DNA from: an uncultured Lachnospiraceae bacterium
Lineage (GTDB): Bacteria > Bacillota > Clostridia > Lachnospirales > Lachnospiraceae
Reading direction: 5' to 3'
Assembly (NCBI GenBank): GCA_934351765.1
Contig: CAKRJM010000046.1
Location: 1-12,512, forward strand
Length of the DNA: 12,512 nucleotides
Shown: one piece after another, positions 1 to 6,700 of the stretch
Position numbering within the stretch: the first letter of the stretch is position 1
Layout: each line of letters begins with the position of its first letter
The notes under the pieces: generated by a model
Told to the model about the DNA's origin: nothing
What the model saw: only the letters and a program-made list of their open reading frames with translations
Databases searched by the model: none
Position numbers and translations under genes: made by a program

Positions 1-1550
1 ATCCCGAGGGCCGCGTGGTGGAGATCCTGGGACCGGCGAATGCCCCAGGTGTGGATATTTTATCAGTGGCAAAGGCTTACGGCTTTGAAAGTGAGTTTCC
101 GGAGCTGGTCATGGAGGAGGTAAGAAAAATCCCCATGGAGGTGCTTCCGGAGGAGCGGGAGGGCCGCATGGATCTTCGGGATCTCCAGACGGTGACCATC
201 GACGGAGAGGATGCGAAGGATCTGGATGATGCCATTACCCTTTCGGAAAAGAACGGTGTGTACCGCCTCGGCGTACATATCGCGGATGTGTCCCATTATG
301 TGAAGGAGGGAACGGCGCTGGATAAGGAGGCATTGAGCCGCGGAACCAGCGTGTATCTGGTGGATCGGGTGATCCCCATGCTGCCGAAGGAGCTGTCCAA
401 CGGGATCTGTTCGTTGAATGCCGGTGCAGACAGGCTGGCCTTCAGCTGTATCATGGAAATTGATCAGAAGGGTCGTGTTCTGGGACATGAAATCGGAAAG
501 TCTGTGATCCGGGTGGATCGGCGCATGACCTATACGGCGGTTAATGCGGTGATTTCCGGTGATGAAACGGCAGAGAAAGAGCATGAGGAGTTTGTGCCGC
601 TGTTTCTTCGGATGAAGAAATTGTCGGATATTCTGCGGGAAAAGCGCCGGAAGCGCGGCTCCATCGATTTTGATTTTCCGGAGAGCAGGATCCTTCTGGA
701 TGAGAAAGGACGGCCGGTGGAGATCAAGGCTTATGAGCGCAATGCGGCGACCATGCTTATCGAGGATTTCATGCTGCTGGCCAATGAAACGGTGGCGGAG
801 GATTATTACTGGCAGGGACAGCCCTTTGTCTATCGGACCCATGAAAATCCCGATCCCGATAAGATTCGGGAGCTGGGGCTTTTGATCAGCAATTTCGGGT
901 ATCATCTCCGGACAAATCAGGAAGAAATCCATCCGGGAGAGCTTCAGAAGCTGCTGGCAAAGATCCAGGATGCACCGGAGGAGGATCTCATCAGCCGTTT
1001 GACGCTGCGCTCCATGAAACGTGCCCGATATCAGACAGACTGTATCGGACATTTCGGGCTGGCAGCCAAGTATTATTGCCATTTTACCTCGCCCATCCGC
1101 CGTTATCCGGATCTGCAGATCCACCGGATCATGAGCGATGCCCTGAGCGGCCGTATGGATCAGAGATGGCAGGAGCATTATGAAGACTGCCTTCCGGCTG
1201 TTTGTGTCCAGTGCTCCAACAAGGAACGGCAGGCAGACGATGCCGAGCGGGAAGTGGAGAAGATGAAAAAATGCCAGTACATGGCTCATCGGATCGGTGA
1301 GGTTTATGACGGTGTGATCTCCGGCGTGACCGGCTGGGGAATGTATGTAGAGCTTCCAAATACAGTGGAGGGGATGATCGCTCTGGCAGCCATGGACAGC
1401 GATTACTATGAGTTTGATGAAAAACAGTACCGCCTTGTGGGCGTCGGAACGGGAAAGATTTATAAGCTGGGCCAGAAGATCCGTGTCCGCGTCATGGCAG
1501 TTGACCGGGTGGGCAGTACCATTGATTTTATGCCGGAGGAGGATTCGTAA
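1..1550 (+). CDS. rnr: Ribonuclease R, C-terminal part (5' end outside window)
   Basis: This is a processive 3'-to-5' exoribonuclease of the RNB family that degrades structured RNA; in bacteria RNase R also works with tmRNA-SmpB to clear non-stop mRNAs. The reading frame is open to the first base (in-frame Pro-Glu-Gly-Arg precedes the GTG at 15), so the gene starts upstream and the cold-shock domains are mostly missing. The RNB domain is visible: the metal-binding Asp cluster [10 protein letters not shown] is encoded at 201-230, followed by typical blocks such as HIADVSHYV and [13 protein letters not shown]-terminal S1 domain lies at about 1295-1544 ([20 protein letters not shown]). The protein ends just after S1, without the long basic tail seen in some family members. 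The stop codon overlaps the smpB start by one base, implying co-transcription and translational coupling. Identification is very secure; the true N-terminus is not visible. Confidence 0.96.
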   Translation, partial: PEGRVVEILGPANAPGVDILSVAKAYGFESEFPELVMEEVRKIPMEVLPEEREGRMDLRDLQTVTIDGEDAKDLDDAITLSEKNGVYRLGVHIADVSHYVKEGTALDKEALSRGTSVYLVDRVIPMLPKELSNGICSLNAGADRLAFSCIMEIDQKGRVLGHEIGKSVIRVDRRMTYTAVNAVISGDETAEKEHEEFVPLFLRMKKLSDILREKRRKRGSIDFDFPESRILLDEKGRPVEIKAYERNAATMLIEDFMLLANETVAEDYYWQGQPFVYRTHENPDPDKIRELGLLISNFGYHLRTNQEEIHPGELQKLLAKIQDAPEEDLISRLTLRSMKRARYQTDCIGHFGLAAKYYCHFTSPIRRYPDLQIHRIMSDALSGRMDQRWQEHYEDCLPAVCVQCSNKERQADDAEREVEKMKKCQYMAHRIGEVYDGVISGVTGWGMYVELPNTVEGMIALAAMDSDYYEFDEKQYRLVGVGTGKIYKLGQKIRVRVMAVDRVGSTIDFMPEEDS

Positions 1551-2017
1551 TGGCAAAAGAAAGTTATAAGCTGGTGGCTAATAATAAGAAGGCATACCAT
1601 GATTACTTCATTGACGACACCTATGAGACCGGGATCGCCCTGGCAGGAACAGAGGTGAAATCAATCCGCATGGGGAAATGCAGTATCAAGGAGTCCTTTG
1701 TGAAGATCGAAAAGGGAGAGGTTTACATCTACGGTATGCACATCAGTCCTTATGAAAAAGGAAACATCTTCAACAAGGATCCCCTCCGGGTTCGGAAGCT
1801 TCTGCTCCATGGATATGAGATCAATAAGCTCATCGGAAAGATCCAGCAAAAGGGCTGCACACTTGTACCGTTAAAGGTCTATTTTAAAGGAAGCCTTGTA
1901 AAAGTCGAAATCGGTCTGGCACGCGGAAAAAAACTTTATGACAAACGCGCCGACATCGCCAAAAAAGATCAGAAACGCGAAGCCGAAAAAGAATTTAAAA
2001 TCAGAAACATGAGATAA
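1550..2017 (+). CDS. smpB: SsrA-binding protein SmpB
   Basis: SmpB is the small RNA-binding partner of tmRNA. It holds the tRNA-like domain and places it in the A site of stalled ribosomes during trans-translation. The 155-residue length is normal for the family. Family blocks are all present: an N-terminal [10 protein letters not shown], then [27 protein letters not shown], and [19 protein letters not shown]. The basic C-terminal tail (about residues 130-155) normally enters the mRNA channel. The start overlaps the rnr stop codon by one base, and a GGAGGAGG ribosome binding site lies within the end of rnr (about 1535-1542), so the start is well defined. The partner RNA, ssrA, is in the same window but about 10 kb downstream, beyond the transporter locus. 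Expression presumably ends at the hairpin at 2032-2091. Confidence 0.98.
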   Translation: MAKESYKLVANNKKAYHDYFIDDTYETGIALAGTEVKSIRMGKCSIKESFVKIEKGEVYIYGMHISPYEKGNIFNKDPLRVRKLLLHGYEINKLIGKIQQKGCTLVPLKVYFKGSLVKVEIGLARGKKLYDKRADIAKKDQKREAEKEFKIRNMR

Positions 2018-2301
2018 GCACTGAGCCGTGCAAAAAGATCGGTCAATGCCGAAGAAAGCTTGCTTTCGAAAGGCAGATGACCGATCTTTTTATAGGGCGA
2101 ACGCCCGCATCCCGAAAAAACGAAGTTTTTTCGGGATGGGAACGGCGAAGAAGATAGAGCCGTGCAGGCGAAGGCCGGCAAGAGAGAAAAGTCGGAGCGA
2201 AAGCAGAGGCTTTTCGGTCTTGGGAACGGCGAAGGCTGTACCGTCGAGCAGAGCCGTGCAGGCGAACGCCCTCAATTTCCATGAGGTGCTGTGACAGGAT
2301 C
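2018..2301. repeat. Intergenic array of hairpins separated by conserved linkers
   Basis: This 284-base gap between smpB and the convergent UroD-family gene holds no convincing gene. GAGCCGTGCA occurs at 2023-2032, 2157-2166 and 2251-2260. GGCGAA(C/G)GCC occurs at 2096-2105, 2167-2176 and 2261-2270. GGGAACGGCGAAG occurs at 2138-2150 and 2222-2234. Between the linkers lie different palindromes: a perfect 14-bp inverted repeat with a 3-base loop (2108-2121 with 2125-2138), and an imperfect one at about 2180-2220. In the first unit the two linker halves are split by the smpB terminator. The pattern suggests a dispersed intergenic repeat family. Its function is unknown, and short open frames here are products of the repeats. 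Confidence 0.7.
2032..2091 (+). terminator. Long hairpin terminator after smpB, probably bidirectional
   Basis: A 14-base perfect stem pairs 2032-2045 (AAAAAGATCGGTCA) with 2078-2091 (TGACCGATCTTTTT). Inside it TGCC/GGCA can pair, and a perfect 6-bp hairpin GAAAGC-TT-GCTTTC (2054-2067) caps the structure. The right arm ends in a T run, and the left arm begins with an A run. It can therefore terminate rightward rnr-smpB transcripts and also leftward transcripts arriving from the UroD-family gene. Confidence 0.85.
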
Positions 2302-3264
2302 TTATTTCCGATACTCCGAAGCAGCTTTTTCTGCCACATGGAGGCGATGAAGGTCTACATCGGTGGGCAGAGTGCAGTCGGCACCGAGGATCCAGCGTTT
2401 ATCGCCGAAGGTATCCATGATCTCATGAACGGCGGCGATGATTTCCTCATCGGTTCCGTCCACCAGCACACCGTCACGGTCATCGAGACCGCCTAAGTAT
2501 ACCTTGTCTTCACCGAAGATCTTCCGGCCTTCGATCAGGCTGGGATTATCGGAGAATACGCCCCAGTTGTAAACCGGAACATCGTATGCCTTGTAGCGGT
2601 TCAGGTTCAGATGATCCTTGCACATATGGAGCACGTTGCAGGGCGCATTCTTGGCGGCCTCCAGAATCTGAAGCTCGTAAGGCTTTACAAAGGTCTCGAA
2701 TTCCTCATCGGTGAGCAGGAAATCTTCTCCTCCGAGAGCAGCATAGTAAACGCCGTCACAGCCGGCAGCCAGACATTCCTTGGAAAGGGTTGTCAGATAG
2801 TCGGCCAGAATGCCGAATACATGCTTCATGCCTTCCGGATTTTCACGGAGATATTCCACCAGGATCGCACGGTTTTCTTCAAAATTCTTTTCCACACCTA
2901 CCAGCGCATGGAATGCGGAAGCAATGATCCCGTGAACGGTGATCAGCATAACAGCTTCCCCGTTCATTTCGCTGCAGATGTTCTTTACAAGCTCCACTTC
3001 ACGGGTGATGATCGGATCATCATGGGAGATGGGCTTCATCTTATTGAGATCAGCGGCACAGTTGATCTCGGTCTGTCTCGGAACCGTATTTTCATTCATG
3101 ATCTTGCACAGAGAGGTTCCGCTTTCCCGGAAAAATTTCAGGTGGGTATCAACGGCAGCCTGGCCATATTCATTTCCGGCAGGAAAATGAAGCCAGAAGC
3201 CGCAGGGCATTTCATCGGGGCGTTCGCCGTTCAGGACCGCAAGTACCTGTTCTTTCTTTGTCAT
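2302..3264 (-). CDS. Uroporphyrinogen decarboxylase family protein, methylcobamide:methyltransferase-like
   Basis: This 320-residue protein belongs to the URO-D (TIM-barrel) superfamily, which contains HemE and also Zn-dependent methyltransferases that act on methyl-corrinoids (MtaA, MtbA, CmuA). The start at 3264 is chosen because an AAAGGAG site lies at about 3272-3278 with good spacing; an in-frame ATG at 3312 has no comparable site. N-terminal features are KKEQVLAVLNGERPDEMPCGFW. The C-terminal half contains HMC (His213, Cys215) and GADCTLP (Cys297), which match the H-X-C-X(~80)-C zinc-ligand pattern of the corrinoid methyltransferase branch. I see no clear HemE active-site signature, and no other haem-biosynthesis gene is nearby. 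It is transcribed divergently from the cobalamin-riboswitch operon. A corrinoid-linked methyl transfer role is inference; the family assignment is firm and the substrate is unknown. Confidence 0.85.
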   Translation of the reverse strand: MTKKEQVLAVLNGERPDEMPCGFWLHFPAGNEYGQAAVDTHLKFFRESGTSLCKIMNENTVPRQTEINCAADLNKMKPISHDDPIITREVELVKNICSEMNGEAVMLITVHGIIASAFHALVGVEKNFEENRAILVEYLRENPEGMKHVFGILADYLTTLSKECLAAGCDGVYYAALGGEDFLLTDEEFETFVKPYELQILEAAKNAPCNVLHMCKDHLNLNRYKAYDVPVYNWGVFSDNPSLIEGRKIFGEDKVYLGGLDDRDGVLVDGTDEEIIAAVHEIMDTFGDKRWILGADCTLPTDVDLHRLHVAEKAASEYRK

Positions 3265-3334
3265 AGTGAGACTCCTTTCATCGGTCAGCAGGATTTGAAG
3301 GGATCCCGCCACTACTATGATTAGTTATAGTTTG

Positions 3335-3363
3335 ATTATATACAGAAGCACCGGGAAAATCAA
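3335..3363 (-). promoter_or_regulatory. Promoter for the UroD-family gene
   Basis: Read on the minus strand, TTGATT (3358-3363) and TATAAT (3335-3340) are separated by exactly 17 bases. This gives a start point near 3328 and a leader of about 60 bases before the ATG at 3264. No riboswitch is recognisable in this short leader, so the gene is not obviously controlled by the neighbouring cobalamin element. Confidence 0.65.
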
Positions 3364-3406
3364 CCAGATTTTATAAGGCAGAGGCCGGTAAAATTTATCT
3401 TGCCCG

Positions 3407-3435
3407 TTGCCAAAACAGGAGCAATTTGTTATAAT
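3407..3435 (+). promoter_or_regulatory. Promoter of the riboswitch-transporter operon
   Basis: TTGCCA (3407-3412) and TATAAT (3430-3435) are spaced by 17 bases, and TG at 3427-3428 makes an extended -10. Transcription would begin near 3442, about a dozen bases before the first paired base of the cobalamin riboswitch. The element lies back to back with the leftward promoter at 3335-3363 without overlap. Confidence 0.75.
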
Positions 3436-3451
3436 ACCCGGAAGAACACAG

Positions 3452-3630
3452 GATTTTCAGTGCCGTATGGCGGGAGACATACGGGTAAAAGGGAACCGGG
3501 TGGGAAGCCCGGACGGTCCGGCCACTGTAATCAGGGAGTGAACCTGCAGGATGTCATTGTATGGAGGGAAGTCCATATGAGAAGGCGCGGGGGAACGAAG
3601 ATCTGTAAGTCAGGAAACCTGCTGAAAAGG
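3452..3630 (+). ncRNA. Cobalamin riboswitch
   Basis: The leader carries the conserved core of the cobalamin riboswitch. It contains AAAAGGGAA (3487-3495), the GGTGGGAAGCCCGGAC block, GCCACTGT (3521-3528), and the B12 box AGTCAGGAAACCTGCT (3609-3624). The closing P1 helix is visible as TTTTCAG (3454-3460) with CTGAAAA (3622-3628). Local helices CCGTATG/CATACGG (3463-3469 with 3478-3484) and TATGGA/TCCATA (3560-3565 with 3572-3577) support the fold. In this family, bound adenosyl- or other cobalamins switch off expression downstream. This is the strongest evidence that the following four-gene operon concerns corrinoids rather than iron or haem. Confidence 0.93.
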
Positions 3631-3762
3631 TTGGTGAATTGCTTCCGAAGAAAGCACAGGGTTCATCGAATAAAGCTGCGGATTTTATTCAGATTCACCG
3701 ACGGGTACACGGCCGCTTCCTGGGGCCGATATTTTTGTGCAATGACACAGACAGGAGGAATT
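3631..3762 (+). promoter_or_regulatory. Expression platform with candidate intrinsic terminator
   Basis: Between the aptamer and the first start codon there are several competing pairings. CGGCC (3710-3714) pairs with GGCCG (3724-3728) and is followed by a T5 run (3732-3736), a modest intrinsic terminator. Upstream, GGTGAAT (3633-3639) pairs with ATTCACC (3693-3699) and encloses a 7-bp hairpin GAATAAA/TTTATTC (3668-3674 with 3684-3690). A strong ribosome binding site AGGAGGA (3753-3759) follows. I could not see a clear antiterminator that swaps with P1, so transcriptional control is favoured but not proved. Confidence 0.5.
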
Positions 3763-6700
3763 ATGAAACGTAGAGGCATGAGTACTCTGGCTCTGCTGCT
3801 GTCCTGCTCTATGGCGCTTTCTCCGGTTTCCTATGTAAGGGCCTCGTCATCGTCGGTTTTAGAAGAATCTGAAACGACAGCCGAGGAAGAAACAATACCG
3901 GAGGAAACAAAAGCACCGGAGCAGAAACCGGAGGAAGAAACCGGGACAGAACCGGAAACGAAAGAATCTGAGACTGTGGAAACGGTTCCGGAAACAGAGT
4001 CTTCCGTGGAGACAGAAGGCGGAGAAACAGACCCAGAAGAAACCAAAACGGAAACAGATGCAGAGACGGAGACCGCAGAAGAACCGACGGAGGCAGAAAC
4101 GGAAACGGTGCAGCCGACAGCATCTGTACGAAAAGAAGAAGTAAAGAAGATACAGAAAACTGCAGCTGATGCAGCGGAGACCATTGAGAAGATCGCACTT
4201 TTCGCAGCAAGGGAGACAGGACTTGCAGTGGCGCCGACTATGGCGATTACCGGTGTTAATGTGCTGAAAAGCAATCCTGAGTCCGAGGACGGATACAGCG
4301 AATATGGGATGTTTCCGATCACAGATGCGGTCTGCACGGTAAAAGGAGATCAGATTGAGATCACTTTTAATACAGGCAGAAAAAAAGTTTTCGATGGAAT
4401 CTATCTTGGTTTAAAGAGTGATGAAGGGAAGACCGTACAGTACAGCGGAAGCGGAAGTCCCGTGACGTTTACGATCCAGGTACCATTATCAAAGAAAAAT
4501 ACCTGGATTCCCGTTACCCTGTATCGTTCAGATAAGGGAACCTGGAATGATAATGAGCTCTGGCTCAGCATTCCGGATGTAACAACCTTGACAAAGCAGC
4601 CGGAGGCGGCATCGAAGAAGATCGGAGAAACAGTTTCGCTTTCCGTGGCAGCTGCCGGAACGGCCTCCTATCAGTGGCAGAAGAGCAGCGACAACGGTGC
4701 GACCTGGACAGATTGTCAGGGAGCCAATGTGGCAGTTTATGAATTTACCATGAGTGCTGAGACGGCCGGTCTGTACCGCTGCAAGGTAACGGCGGAGGGA
4801 AAGATCGGAACCGTTTCCGAGAACGTACAGGTAAGCGTGGCAAGCGAACAGGAGGGATATGTTTCCGATGATGGAGTATCTGCTGTTTATGCGAGTGATG
4901 ATACCAAGAATCCCGGGAAGGCCTATTCGATGTTTAAAATCGGTGCATCAAAGGTTACGGTAAAGGGAGACCGTCTGGAGGTAAGTATTTGGGTGAAGCC
5001 TGCCAGCAGTGGAAAATTCTCCTATGATGCAATTTATATCGGAAACCGGAATGATGAAACGAAGGAGCCGGTCGTTCTGGGGGCAGAGGATCCGACCATG
5101 AGCGACAAGCTTCAGAAGTTTACCTTTACGGTACCTGTTTCCATGGCAGGAGGAGAAGCTAACTTTGTCCCGAGAAGTGCTTCCAAGGGAACCTGGAGTG
5201 TGAAAAGTTCGCTGGCGTTTAAGCTTCCGAAGCTTTCCGATTTCAAGAAGCCTTCGGTGATCAATATTACGACTCAGCCCAAGGATGTAACCGTTAAGGC
5301 AGGAAAGCCGGTAACACTTTCTGTTGAGGCAGCAGGAGAAGCAGGCGTGACCCTGTCCTATCAGTGGCAGAAGAGCAATGGAACCGAATGGGCGGACTGT
5401 GAAGGAGAAAGCGCAAAGACCGCAGCTTATGGATTTGTCATGAGCGGGGAAACAGAAGGAAGCTATCGCTGCCGGATCACAGACAGTACCGGAACAACGG
5501 TGGTCACTAATACCGTCAGCGCAGCGATTCTGACATCACCGATTGCAACCGGTGACAGAGTGAAAGTGGTAAAGTCAGACGGGGACGAATTCAAGATGTT
5601 TACAACAAACTCGTCAAAGGTGATAGAGGATGGCGATGAGCTGGAGATCACCATTACCACGAAGAATACATCGTTTGATGAGCTGTATCTCGGGGAAAAT
5701 GATGAGGAAAATAAGACTCCGGTGATCCGGGGAACAGAACTGACGGATGGTGGATGGAGCTTCACCTTCCGCGTACCGAAGAGCCAGAAGGGTGCGGTTC
5801 TGCCTGTAGCGCTCCATAAAGTGAAGGACGGAAGCTGGTACACAAACCAGGATCTCTGGATCTATATTCCTGATGAGGGAATCGAAACCATTCCCACCGC
5901 AGAAAATGAGATCAGACTGACAGAGGGCGGAACAGGAACTGCCTCCAAGAAGCTGAATATCCAGAGCTCCAAGGCAGTATTAAAGGGTGATTCCGTGATC
6001 GTAACCCTGAATGTGACCGGAAAAGAGTATGACCGTCTCTACCTCGGGGTTCAGGCAGATTCCAATAAAACACCGGTGATCAGTGGAAGCTATTCGGCGG
6101 AGACCGATCTGACAACCTTTACCTTTACGGTTCCGGCAGAAAAGCAGGGCATGAATATTCCGGTGACACCGGGAACTGCAAACAGCTGGTTTACGTATGC
6201 GAGAGACTTGTTTATCAGCATTCCCAACCTGGCCGGAAATGCCAATACTTCTGCAGACGGTATTTATGATCTTTACGGATCGGCTTATCCGGCAAGCAAT
6301 ACCTACAGCCTGAATTTTGAGCGGGAGAGCAGCCTCACCATCAAGGGCGATACCGCGACGGTGACCATGGTTACCCAGGCAGGAAATTATGACAAGCTGT
6401 ATATCGGCGAAGTGTCTGATCCGGATTCAGAAAAGAATGCGAAAGCGGCAGAAGCCGTGGATCGTTCTGATATTGCCAGCGGATATAAGAGCTTTACCTT
6501 TACGATTCCCACCGCAGATCTCGGAAAGGATCTGAATTACGTGGTGCATCTGTCCAAGAGCGGTACCTGGGCAGTCAAGGCAGGAACGCTTCATATTAAC
6601 GGAATCCTGCCGAAGACAGGGGACCTTCCGGATCCGGTTGATCCCAATCCGGTCGATCCGAATCCCGGCGTGAATGCTCCGGCAGACGGCATCTATACCA

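Noticed and set aside
15..17. GTG as a possible start of rnr
   Set aside because: The frame is open to the window edge and the upstream codons continue RNase R sequence, so the gene begins outside.
63..1556. A 497-codon open frame on the minus strand across rnr and the smpB start
   Set aside because: It is antisense to unmistakable RNase R, and its translation has no recognisable domain and looks like a codon-bias shadow.
2018..2301. A CRISPR array
   Set aside because: The repeats are few, unevenly spaced and divided into different motifs, and the intervening segments are palindromes rather than unique spacers; no cas gene is present.
2028..2339. Small open frames on both strands of the intergenic region (61-98 codons)
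   Set aside because: They consist of the repeat units themselves, overlap each other in several frames, and have no convincing ribosome binding sites.
3400..3762. An upstream in-frame extension of the giant protein
   Set aside because: It would translate the promoter and cobalamin riboswitch. The ATG at 3763 has a strong ribosome binding site and a signal peptide.
6607..6621. LPKTG as a sortase anchoring motif (residues 949-953)
   Set aside because: It is internal, followed by a Pro/Asp linker and more domains, with no hydrophobic segment or basic tail. It may be a relic of an ancestral C-terminus, but it cannot act as a sorting signal here.
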